DNA of 10,287 nt from an uncultured Neisseria sp. (GCA_937919795.1 CALFOA010000250.1:1-10287), one strand, 5' to 3'; counted from the first letter of the stretch, positions 1-7,089 are shown. Made by a program: numbers and translations. The notes: generated from the letters alone by a model not told the origin.

Positions 1-54
1 CTGAAAACGAACGCAGTGAGTTTCTGCGAAGCTAAAGCTTTTTTCAGACAGGCA
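1..54 (+). repeat. DUS-pair element A, cut by the left edge of the window
   Basis: The window opens with CTGAAAACGA, which reads as the tail of a TGCCTGTCTGAA uptake sequence whose first seven bases lie outside. An exact inverted copy, TTCAGACAGGCA, is at 43-54. The bases between resemble those of the elements at 175-232 and 10120-10179: AACGAAC, then GAGTTTCTGCGAAGCTAAA. This marks a dispersed repeat bounded by uptake sequences, not a chance DUS pair. It probably also acts as a terminator for a gene left of the window, on either strand. The truncated arm is inferred. Confidence 0.75.
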
Positions 55-174
55 TATATTGCACCCTATCAAAGTGAGATTAAATCCGATCGGTTTGCTC
101 ACATTTACTCGTAAGGCATAACTGCTGAATGTAAACGTGCCGCTTCCTTCAGGCAAACCGTCCACACGCTACAA

Positions 175-232
175 TGCCTGTCTGAAAACGAACTAGCGAG
201 TTTTACAAAGCTAAAAAACTTGCAGACAGGCA
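175..232 (+). repeat. DUS-pair element B, likely rsmJ terminator
   Basis: An exact TGCCTGTCTGAA at 175-186 faces TGCAGACAGGCA at 221-232, which has one mismatch to the inverted DUS. The arms can form a long stem-loop. The 34-base spacer contains AACGAAC, GCGAGTTTT and AAGCTAAAAAACTT, shared with elements A and C. It begins 14 bases past the rsmJ stop codon, and read on the minus strand it contains a run of six T, so it is placed to end rsmJ transcription as well as serve in DNA uptake. Use as a terminator is inferred from position and structure. Confidence 0.8.
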
Positions 233-246
233 TTTTGATGCCCACC

Positions 247-999
247 CTATTCCTGCACCCCGGCAAACGGTAAATACACATCAAAACGGGTGCTTTTCCC
301 TTCATATTGATAAGCCGGTTTCTCACCGTTGAGAAACAATCCCAAGCGCGGGCGTTTTACCACCACCCGTTTACGCGCCACATTGCGGGCGGCGTTTAAC
401 AGCGCCGCTTCATCTTGTGCACCGCCGACCAGTTCATGAAAATAAGCCATTTCCTTTTTCACCGCTGCCGATTTCTGCCGCTCGGGATACATCGGATCCA
501 GATACACCACTTCGGGCGCGGTTTCCGTTTCCACCAGCGCCACCATGCCGTTTACCGCATCGGTTTTATGCAAACGAATGCGGGCAGCAATTTCTGCCGT
601 TTCCGCATCTTCCCGCGCACGGCGCAAGCCGTCGGCCAACAAACAGGCTACCGCCGGATGCTGCTCGAACACTTCCACCTGCAAACCGGCAGCAGCCAGC
701 ACAAAGGCATCGCGTCCCAAGCCGCCGGTGGCATCCCAGATTTTCGGTTTGGTGGTGTGGTTCACCGCTTTGGTAATCAGTTCGCCGCCGCCTTTTGTAC
801 GCCGGTAATGGGCGGCCCCACCGGTAAAATCGGCACGCACCGCACTTTTTTCACCGGCTTTGCGCAAAGCAATACCGTCCGCATCGGCCTGCAAATACAG
901 CCCGGCATCCGGCAGGTATGCTGTTTTCGGCAAACCGCTCTCGTCAATAATGGCTTGTACGGCAGCGCAAACGTCGTCTGTACAATAAACCGGAATCAT
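247..999 (-). CDS. rsmJ: 16S rRNA (guanine-1516-N2)-methyltransferase RsmJ
   Basis: The 250-residue protein matches the RsmJ (formerly YhiQ) family, which uses S-adenosylmethionine to methylate N2 of G1516 in 16S rRNA of the small ribosomal subunit. It acts in the cytoplasm and has no signal peptide or membrane segment. Visible motifs are DATGGLGRDAF at 89-99 (SAM-binding motif I), YLDPMYP at 166-172 (the DPMY-type catalytic loop) and RVVVKRP at 211-217. The length equals that of the E. coli protein. The ATG at 999 is preceded by AAGG ten bases upstream, a usable ribosome binding site. The gene lies 60 bases downstream of pilR, past a strong terminator, and no good promoter is visible between them, so expression may depend on read-through or a weak promoter. 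The gene is intact. Family assignment is firm; the exact target base is taken from the family. Confidence 0.95.
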   Translation of the reverse strand: MIPVYCTDDVCAAVQAIIDESGLPKTAYLPDAGLYLQADADGIALRKAGEKSAVRADFTGGAAHYRRTKGGGELITKAVNHTTKPKIWDATGGLGRDAFVLAAAGLQVEVFEQHPAVACLLADGLRRAREDAETAEIAARIRLHKTDAVNGMVALVETETAPEVVYLDPMYPERQKSAAVKKEMAYFHELVGGAQDEAALLNAARNVARKRVVVKRPRLGLFLNGEKPAYQYEGKSTRFDVYLPFAGVQE

Positions 1000-1023
1000 C
1001 TGTGATACACCTTATCTGAAACC

Positions 1024-1051
1024 AAAAACAAACGCCCCAGTATCGGGGCGT
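1024..1051 (-). terminator. Intrinsic terminator of the pilS-pilR operon
   Basis: On the minus strand a 7-bp GC-rich stem, ACGCCCC pairing with GGGGCGT around a 6-base loop (1039-1044), runs straight into TTTGTTTTT. It starts nine bases past the pilR stop codon. This is a textbook rho-independent terminator and, unlike the others in the window, contains no uptake sequence. It lies only about 25 bases upstream of the rsmJ start codon. Confidence 0.9.
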
Positions 1052-1059
1052 CTAATTGC

Positions 1060-2874
1060 TTAATTAATATCCAGCCGTTCCATTCGATAGCGCATCGAGC
1101 GGAAACTGATGCCCAACAACTTAGCGGCTTGGGTACGGTTGTAACGGGTTTCCTGCAAAGCGCGTTCGATAATATCGCGCTCCACCGCATCCAGATAATC
1201 CTGAATCTGCATCTTACCCGGTACAAACGCTTGCAACACTCCGTTTTCACGAATACTCGCCGCCTGCTCGACAGGAGCCACCTCTTCCAGTGGTTTAACC
1301 ACCGCCAAAGTAGCTAAAGGCTGTTCAGCATGACCATCCGATCCGGAAAAAGCGGAAAATACCGCTGCTTCTTCCTCTTCATGCTCCGCTGGCGGCGGAA
1401 CATCGCGGCGAACGGTTTCCGCTGCATTAATCTGCAAATCATCGGCTTGAATAATATTGCCGACGGTAAGCGCCACCGCACGTTCCAGAATATTTTCCAA
1501 TTCACGGAAGTTACCCGGATAGCTGTAACGCAACAGCGCTTCCTGCGCCTTCGGGCTTAATCGATATTGGATATCGCCCACCCGGTATTTATTCAACAAC
1601 CGTACAATCAATCCACCCAAATCTTCACGCATCTCGCGCAACGGCGGCATATTCAGAGACACCACATTCAAGCGATAGAACAAATCCTGTCTGAACACAC
1701 CAGCATCCACCAAAGCAGCAAGGTTTTTGTGGGTCGCACAGATAATCCGTACATCTACCTTAATTTCCTGCGGATCACCAATACGGCGCACCGCTTTTTC
1801 CTGAATCGCGCGCAGCAATTTTACCTGCATGGAAAGCGGCAAGTCGGCCACTTCATCCAAAAACAGCGTACCGCCGTGGGCATGTTGGAAGAAGCCCATG
1901 CGATCGGAATCAGCACCAGTAAAACTGCCTTTTTTGTAACCAAAAAATTCGCTTTCCATCAAGTTTTCCGGAATCGCACCGCAGTTCACCGCAATAAACG
2001 GCTGATCGGCGCGATCCGACAACTCATGGATACTGCGTGCTGCCTGCTCTTTACCGGTACCCGACTCACCCGAGATATACACCGGTACACCACTATTTGC
2101 CAAGCGACGAATCAAATGGCGCGCTTCCACAATTTGCGGTGAATTACCCATCAAGCGAGGCATATCGGCATCACCTGTGAGTTGTTCTTCTACTTGCTCC
2201 TGCTGGAAGCTGCGGGTTTCTTCAGTACTAAACAGACGCTGGCGCAAGGATTTCATTCCAGCGGTTACTTCAGCCGGTCGGTCAAATGCCCCACTGCTTG
2301 CTGTTTTGCGCGGCGAAGTTTGCGGAGCTAAGGAGCGAGGAGGAGTGGCCGGAGCGGCACGACTCGATGACATGGGACTACCGGCAACCGTGCGCTGTGG
2401 CATACCGCTAGCAAAGTTACGTTCGGACGTAGTGGCCTGAGCGGCAGGCGCTGGGGAGGGTGAAGCACCTTTTTTCGGTGCTTCAACCGCTACATCGGTC
2501 ACTTTTACCGCCGACTTCACCAATGAGCGCAATTGCGACAAAGTAATCGGTTTTTGTAGATAATCGAACGCACCGGCATTGAGTGCTTCAACCGCCTGAT
2601 CGGCATTGCCAAAAGCAGTAATCACCGCCACCGGCGTATCCAACATCAGTTCATTGATATATTGCACCACTTCCAAGCCGGAACCGTCGGGCATACGCAT
2701 ATCGGTTAAGACCAAGGCATAATCGTTATCGTCCAATTTTGCTTTGGCATCTTCTACCCCAACCGCAGTTTCAACGGTTAACCCCATTTTCATCAGGGTC
2801 ATTTCCATTAAATCCCGGATATCGGCCTCATCATCAACCACCAATACGGGATCCTGCAAACTAGCCTTGCTCAT
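1060..2874 (-). CDS. pilR: Sigma-54-dependent response regulator PilR
   Basis: This 604-residue NtrC-class activator is the partner of PilS. In Pseudomonas, phosphorylated PilR activates sigma-54 transcription of the major pilin gene. Residues 8-125 form the receiver, with acidic D14/D15, phosphoacceptor D58, T86 and K108. Residues about 238-485 form the AAA+ ATPase: Walker A GESGTGKE at 269-276, sigma-54 loop GSFTGA at 316-321 (the usual GAFTGA with Ser at position two), and Walker B around GGTLFLDE at 334-341. A Fis-type helix-turn-helix is at about 558-604 (RTQAAKLLGIS). Two low-complexity linkers are unusual: 130-232, rich in Ala/Pro/Ser/Thr, and 490-552, acidic and Ala/Pro-rich. They make it about 160 residues longer than Pseudomonas PilR (about 445). 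The start overlaps the pilS end by 14 bases, implying translational coupling. Family assignment is firm; control of pilin here is inferred. Confidence 0.93.
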   Translation of the reverse strand: MSKASLQDPVLVVDDEADIRDLMEMTLMKMGLTVETAVGVEDAKAKLDDNDYALVLTDMRMPDGSGLEVVQYINELMLDTPVAVITAFGNADQAVEALNAGAFDYLQKPITLSQLRSLVKSAVKVTDVAVEAPKKGASPSPAPAAQATTSERNFASGMPQRTVAGSPMSSSRAAPATPPRSLAPQTSPRKTASSGAFDRPAEVTAGMKSLRQRLFSTEETRSFQQEQVEEQLTGDADMPRLMGNSPQIVEARHLIRRLANSGVPVYISGESGTGKEQAARSIHELSDRADQPFIAVNCGAIPENLMESEFFGYKKGSFTGADSDRMGFFQHAHGGTLFLDEVADLPLSMQVKLLRAIQEKAVRRIGDPQEIKVDVRIICATHKNLAALVDAGVFRQDLFYRLNVVSLNMPPLREMREDLGGLIVRLLNKYRVGDIQYRLSPKAQEALLRYSYPGNFRELENILERAVALTVGNIIQADDLQINAAETVRRDVPPPAEHEEEEAAVFSAFSGSDGHAEQPLATLAVVKPLEEVAPVEQAASIRENGVLQAFVPGKMQIQDYLDAVERDIIERALQETRYNRTQAAKLLGISFRSMRYRMERLDIN

Positions 2875-4471
2875 TCTCTTCTTCTTTCGGTAAAATCAAT
2901 TCAAAACCATTCATTTCGGGATGGTAATGCAGCTGGCCGAGGTTAGCATGCGCCAATTCGCGTGCAACATAAAGCCCCAAGCCGGTACCGCTTTTTTCTG
3001 TGGTATAAAACGGCTCGAACAATCGGTTTCGAATATCCGGTGGCACGCCCGGCCCGTTATCCGACACCACAATGGAAATATGCATTTTTCCGCTCGGCCG
3101 CATCAACACCGTTACCGCCTGCTCATCTTTCTTACTGTGTCGCCAAGCATTATTGCACAGATTCCACATGATTTGCTGAACATGCATCGGATCAGCCGAT
3201 ACCGCCAGATTTTTGCCTTCCATGTTCATACGCAAGCAGCCGATGGCATCCGGATTATTCAACGTAAACTCTTGTTTGAACGCCAACCAGAACTTCATCA
3301 GATTAATGTGCTCGCGCGTCAGATTGTCTTTCTTATTCAAGGAAGTGACATCTTCCAGCATTTTATCGATGCGCTGGATATTGCTGTCGATGATGCCGTG
3401 CAGTTTGGCTGATACCGGATCATCATCGCCCTCTTGCAGCAAGTCGTTGGCGTGGCGAATGGCCGACATTGGATTGCGGATTTCATGCGCCAGATTGGCG
3501 GTTAGCTGCCCCAAAGAGGCCAGCTTAATCGACATCGCTTCAGCTGCCACATCACGCAAAGAACGGATAAACAGCATCAGCAATTCGGTTTCTTGATTTT
3601 TCTGTACCAAAGGTACCGCACGCACATGCATCGCATGCGAGTGCAGGTGAATATCGGTTTCAAAAACTTTATCTACCGAGTGTTTCCAGCGGCGCACCAG
3701 TTCGCTGAAAGTCGGCTCTTGGCGTTCAACAGCCAACGCCGGGAAATAGGCTTTGGCCTGCCGGTTAAACAGCCATACCCGCTGACTCTTATCGATGACC
3801 ACCACCGCTTCCTGCACGCGGTTGAGCACCAGTTTATTCAAACCGCTAACACGATCAAAAGCTTGTTTGTGCTTGGTAACCGATTCGGACGCGGCTTTCA
3901 GGTTTTTGGTGGCAAACGAAGTAAGTGCTGCCACCAGATAACCTGCGCCCATCAACATCAAACCGATCAATGCCGTTCTGGGTTCAGTCATGCCATCAGT
4001 GAACGAGAAAGCCTGATCACGCAGCAGCAAACAGAACAAAATCAGCATACCCGCATAGCTGGCATACAATAAGGGATAGCGTCCATAGCTCAACAAGCAA
4101 GAGGTAGCAATAAACGGCAACACCAAAATACCGAAGCCCGATCCGATGCCGCCAGCCAGATAAACCAGCAGCATCAACATAGAAATATCGGCCACCGCAC
4201 CGGCATTAGGCAAAGCCAAACTCTGACGCTGCCAGCCGGGTTTCAGATAGCTGAGCAACACAATTCCGCTGTAAATCGCCGCCCACGAATAAAACTCCAG
4301 CTGATCAAAAATGCTTTCGATTTTATCATTACTGCTGTAATCACTGAGCACCTGAAACACCAACAAAGAAAGAATCATGGTGATTCGGGCAATATTAATC
4401 AGGTTCGGCGTGCGCTCTATTTGACTGTCCCAGTCTTTCTTTGAAAATAATCGAGTGGATTTTCCGCTCAT
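2861..4471 (-). CDS. pilS: Membrane sensor histidine kinase PilS
   Basis: With the start chosen here the protein has 536 residues. Six hydrophobic segments (about 25-45, 60-76, 92-108, 111-130, 134-150 and 167-187) place the N-terminal half in the inner membrane, as in Pseudomonas PilS. A PAS-like region follows at about 214-300. The kinase core has H-box SLGQLTANLAHEIRNP (319-334) with phosphorylated H329, N-box WNLCNNAWRHS (436-446), G1 DNGPGV (471-476), F-box FEPFYT (485-490) and G2 GTGLGL (495-500). It is expected to phosphorylate D58 of PilR, encoded just downstream with a 14-base overlap. An upstream in-frame ATG at 4537 would add 22 residues (MKYHESEAIE...), but it has no ribosome binding site, whereas the ATG at 4471 has AAGGA nine bases before it. 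All catalytic boxes are intact. The signal sensed is unknown; in Pseudomonas the pilin PilA itself is monitored. Confidence 0.92.
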   Translation of the reverse strand: MSGKSTRLFSKKDWDSQIERTPNLINIARITMILSLLVFQVLSDYSSNDKIESIFDQLEFYSWAAIYSGIVLLSYLKPGWQRQSLALPNAGAVADISMLMLLVYLAGGIGSGFGILVLPFIATSCLLSYGRYPLLYASYAGMLILFCLLLRDQAFSFTDGMTEPRTALIGLMLMGAGYLVAALTSFATKNLKAASESVTKHKQAFDRVSGLNKLVLNRVQEAVVVIDKSQRVWLFNRQAKAYFPALAVERQEPTFSELVRRWKHSVDKVFETDIHLHSHAMHVRAVPLVQKNQETELLMLFIRSLRDVAAEAMSIKLASLGQLTANLAHEIRNPMSAIRHANDLLQEGDDDPVSAKLHGIIDSNIQRIDKMLEDVTSLNKKDNLTREHINLMKFWLAFKQEFTLNNPDAIGCLRMNMEGKNLAVSADPMHVQQIMWNLCNNAWRHSKKDEQAVTVLMRPSGKMHISIVVSDNGPGVPPDIRNRLFEPFYTTEKSGTGLGLYVARELAHANLGQLHYHPEMNGFELILPKEEENEQG

Positions 4472-4480
4472 ACACAGTTT

Positions 4481-4485
4481 TCCTT
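4481..4485 (-). promoter_or_regulatory. Ribosome binding site that sets the pilS start
   Basis: AAGGA on the minus strand lies nine bases before the ATG at 4469-4471. The alternative in-frame ATG at 4535-4537 is preceded only by A/T-rich sequence with no Shine-Dalgarno match. This favours the 536-residue PilS over a 558-residue form. Confidence 0.6.
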
Positions 4486-4575
4486 GTTCCGTCTGCGCCC
4501 GGCAATATTCAATTGCCTCGCTTTCATGATATTTCATGATTCATTTTTGTTTTCTACAACCGTTTAAGTTGCAGC

Positions 4576-4612
4576 CGCCTGATAATTTAGCAACTGATCA
4601 GGCGATATCCAA
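4576..4612 (-). promoter_or_regulatory. Candidate pilS promoter with an embedded inverted repeat
   Basis: On the minus strand TTGGAT (4607-4612) lies 17 bases from TAAATT (4584-4589), which is preceded by TGC, an extended -10 pattern. An 8-bp perfect dyad, CGCCTGAT (4576-4583) and ATCAGGCG (4597-4604), places one arm in the promoter spacer and the other just downstream of the -10. The -35 match is only 3 of 6. The same dyad begins 20 bases past the parC stop, so it may instead be a parC 3' hairpin, although no T-run follows. Both readings are inference. Confidence 0.4.
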
Positions 4613-4623
4613 GGCTATATTAT

Positions 4624-6927
4624 CTATCCCGGATACAATTTTTTAATCGATCCAGACACATCCAGCACCTTGCCTTTACGACCACGTTTGTTGTCTATAT
4701 CCTGAATCCGCAGCCGTTCTTTGTGCAATGCACCGCGTTTACCAACACTCTCGGCGATAAATTCCGGTGTACTGACCACCGCGATATGGCAAAGAGAAAC
4801 CCCTTCGGCTAGGCTCATCAATTGTAGGCCGCGACCGCGCGCCATGACTTTCAATTCGTTTAAGGTAAACGCCAACAAGCGGTTGTCGCTGCTGGACAGC
4901 ACCACTTTGCAATCAGGATTAATCAGCGATACCGCATACAGCGCCACCGGCGGCAATACCTGCTCGCCTTTATCCAGCGTCATCACCACTTTACCGGCGC
5001 GGATGCGGCTGACCATATCGCTTTGTTTCACAATAAAGCCATAGCCGCCGCTATTGCTCAGCAAATAATGCTGTTCAGGCAATCCGGTAAGGATGGCGGC
5101 GATTTCGGCACCGTTTTGCAGTTCAATCAAGGAAGCCACCGGCACGCCGTCGCCGCGTCCACCGGGAATCTCGGCAGCATCCAGCGTATAGGTACGGCCT
5201 TGGCTGTCGAGTACCACAATCGGCCAAATGCTGCGGCCTTCCAATACCTGCTGCAAGCCGTCGCCTTCTTTAAAATTGGTTTGGCTCAAATCCAGGTTGT
5301 GACCGGCTCGGCTGCGTATCCAGCCTTTTTTCGACAAGATAATGGTAACCGGTTCGTCGGCAGTGGTTTGGCTTAAGGTGGCGCGTTCGGCCGCTTCCAC
5401 CAAAGTACGGCGGCTGTCACCGAACTGTTTCAAATCGGCCTGCATCTCTTTGATGATGTGCTTGCGTTTGGCCGATTCGTTTTCCAACAAATGGTTTAAC
5501 GCGGCCAATTCTTCTTTCAATTCAGCCAACTCTTTTTCCAGCTTAAAGCCTTCCAAGCGTGCCAATTGGCGCAAGCGGATTTCCAGAATGTCTTCGGCTT
5601 GGATTTCGCTCAGGTTAAACGCCTGCATCAACTCGGGTTTTGGCTCGTCTGCCTCACGAATCACCCGAATCACTTCATCGATGTGCAAAAAGGCAATCAT
5701 GCGACCGTCGAGAATGTGGATGCGTTTTTCCACTTGCTGCAAACGATGCTGCAGACGGCGGGTAACGGTGGTTACGCGGAAATCCAGCCATTCCTGCAAA
5801 ATGGTTTTCAGATTTTTCTGCGCCGGCCGTTTATCGTTGCCGATCATCACCAGATTTACCGGCGCATTGCCTTCCAAGCCGGTTTGCGCCATCAGGGCAT
5901 TGATGAAATCCTGCGGATCCATGCGACTGGAACGCGGCTCGAACACCAAGCGTACCGGCTGCTCGCTGTCGCTTTCGTCGCGTACTTTTTCAATCAATTC
6001 CAACATCAGCTTGCGGGTATTGAGCTGATCCTGGCTGAGTTGTTTCTTACCGGTTTTCGGCTTGGGATTGGTTTGCTCTTCGATTTCGGCCAGAATTTTC
6101 TGGGCGCTGGTATTGGGCGGCAATTCGGTAATGATCACGCGCCATTGGCCGCGCGCCAGTTTTTCCACTTCATAACGCGCACGTACCCGCACGCTGCCGC
6201 GGCCGCTCTCGTAAATATTCAGCAATTCCTGGCGGCCGGTAATGATTTGGCCGCCGCCGGCAAAATCCGGGCCTTGGATGTATTCCATCAAAGCGGCGGT
6301 ATCGAGCGAAGGCTGTTTCAGCAGCGCAATCGCCGCCTCGGTAACTTCAGTAAGGTTGTGCGGCGGAATTTCGGTGGCCATGCCGACAGCAATGCCGGAT
6401 GCCCCGTTGAGCAACACCATCGGTAGCCTTGCCGGCAGTTGTACCGGCTCTTCAAACGCACCGTCGTAATTGGGCACGAAATCGACCGTACCCATGTGGA
6501 TTTCGGATAACAGCAAATCGGCCAACGGCGTTAAGCGCGCTTCGGTGTAACGCATGGCGGCGGCACCGTCGCCGTCGCGCGAGCCGAAGTTGCCGATGCC
6601 GTCAATCAAGGGGTAACGAAGGGTAAAATCCTGCGCCATCCGCACCATCGCATCGTAAGCAGAAGCGTCGCCGTGCGGGTGGTATTTACCAAGGATTTCG
6701 CCGACCACGCGGGCGGACTTCACCGGCTTGGCACCGGCGCTCAAACCCATGTCGCGCATGGCATAGAGAATGCGGCGCTGCACCGGCTTCTGGCCGTCGC
6801 TCACTTCAGGCAGCGCACGGCCTTTCACCACGCTCATCGCGTATTCTAAATAGGCACGCTCGGCATAGCGCCCAAGGGAGAGGGCGTCGTCGCCAAGAGG
6901 AGAAATTTCGTTAACCAGCTCAGTCAT
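4624..6927 (-). CDS. parC: DNA topoisomerase IV subunit A (ParC)
   Basis: The 767-residue protein is the breakage-reunion subunit of topoisomerase IV; with ParE it unlinks daughter chromosomes and relaxes supercoils. The N-terminal domain shows [20 protein letters not shown] (19-38), the quinolone-resistance region KYHPHGD (81-87), and AAMRYTE with active-site Tyr127. The C-terminal beta-pinwheel begins near residue 520 ([11 protein letters not shown]). NKRGRKG at 746-752 resembles a degenerate GyrA box in the last blade. The sequence is much closer to neisserial ParC than to GyrA. Residue 88 is Ala where gonococcal (S87) and E. coli (S80) ParC have Ser, and residue 92 is Asp for Glu. A TTG at 6951 could extend it by eight residues, but the ATG at 6927 gives the usual neisserial length and suits a possible -10 TACAAT at 6963-6968. 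No strong Shine-Dalgarno sequence precedes either start. pilS follows 152 bases downstream. Confidence 0.96.
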   Translation of the reverse strand: MTELVNEISPLGDDALSLGRYAERAYLEYAMSVVKGRALPEVSDGQKPVQRRILYAMRDMGLSAGAKPVKSARVVGEILGKYHPHGDASAYDAMVRMAQDFTLRYPLIDGIGNFGSRDGDGAAAMRYTEARLTPLADLLLSEIHMGTVDFVPNYDGAFEEPVQLPARLPMVLLNGASGIAVGMATEIPPHNLTEVTEAAIALLKQPSLDTAALMEYIQGPDFAGGGQIITGRQELLNIYESGRGSVRVRARYEVEKLARGQWRVIITELPPNTSAQKILAEIEEQTNPKPKTGKKQLSQDQLNTRKLMLELIEKVRDESDSEQPVRLVFEPRSSRMDPQDFINALMAQTGLEGNAPVNLVMIGNDKRPAQKNLKTILQEWLDFRVTTVTRRLQHRLQQVEKRIHILDGRMIAFLHIDEVIRVIREADEPKPELMQAFNLSEIQAEDILEIRLRQLARLEGFKLEKELAELKEELAALNHLLENESAKRKHIIKEMQADLKQFGDSRRTLVEAAERATLSQTTADEPVTIILSKKGWIRSRAGHNLDLSQTNFKEGDGLQQVLEGRSIWPIVVLDSQGRTYTLDAAEIPGGRGDGVPVASLIELQNGAEIAAILTGLPEQHYLLSNSGGYGFIVKQSDMVSRIRAGKVVMTLDKGEQVLPPVALYAVSLINPDCKVVLSSSDNRLLAFTLNELKVMARGRGLQLMSLAEGVSLCHIAVVSTPEFIAESVGKRGALHKERLRIQDIDNKRGRKGKVLDVSGSIKKLYPG

Positions 6928-7055
6928 ATAAATAACAACATGGGTAATCAAACATTAACGGTATTGTAAATCAATTTAATAGCTTTGACTGCCCTAGCGC
7001 CCTATTCTTTTAGTGCGTTGTCGTATATATGCAGGGATTTAGCCAAAAACCGACA

Positions 7056-7089
7056 AAATGCCTGTCTGAAAACTTTCAGACAGGCATTT
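7056..7089 (-). terminator. DUS-pair hairpin terminator after the permease gene
   Basis: TGCCTGTCTGAA (7059-7070) and TTCAGACAGGCA (7075-7086) are exact inverted uptake sequences four bases apart. Flanking A and T bases extend the stem to about 15 bp, and on the minus strand the hairpin leads into TTTTG. It lies about 86 bases past the permease stop codon and upstream of parC, so it should end permease transcription. The 85 bases between it and the permease stop, and the 128 bases between it and parC, are AT-rich and hold no supported gene. Confidence 0.85.

Noticed and set aside
105..326. Minus-strand 73-codon frame overlapping the rsmJ end
   Set aside because: It reads through DUS element B and the out-of-frame end of rsmJ, with no ribosome binding site or recognisable protein pattern.
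415..1005. Plus-strand 196-codon frame antisense to rsmJ
   Set aside because: A shadow of the rsmJ coding sequence; rich in His, Phe and Arg as expected from a reversed frame, with no known motif.
3041..3061. TGGCACG resembling a sigma-54 -24 element
   Set aside because: It lies inside pilS on the plus strand, lacks a properly spaced TGC -12 element and has no downstream gene on that strand.
4535..4537. Upstream ATG as the pilS start (558 residues)
   Set aside because: No Shine-Dalgarno sequence precedes it, while the ATG at 4471 has AAGGA at good spacing; the extra 22 residues show no family feature.
5566..6426. Plus-strand 286-codon frame antisense to parC
   Set aside because: ParC is intact and firmly identified on the other strand; this frame shows shadow composition only.
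6949..6951. TTG as the parC start (775 residues)
   Set aside because: Rare start codon without a ribosome binding site, very close to a likely -10; the ATG at 6927 gives the normal length.
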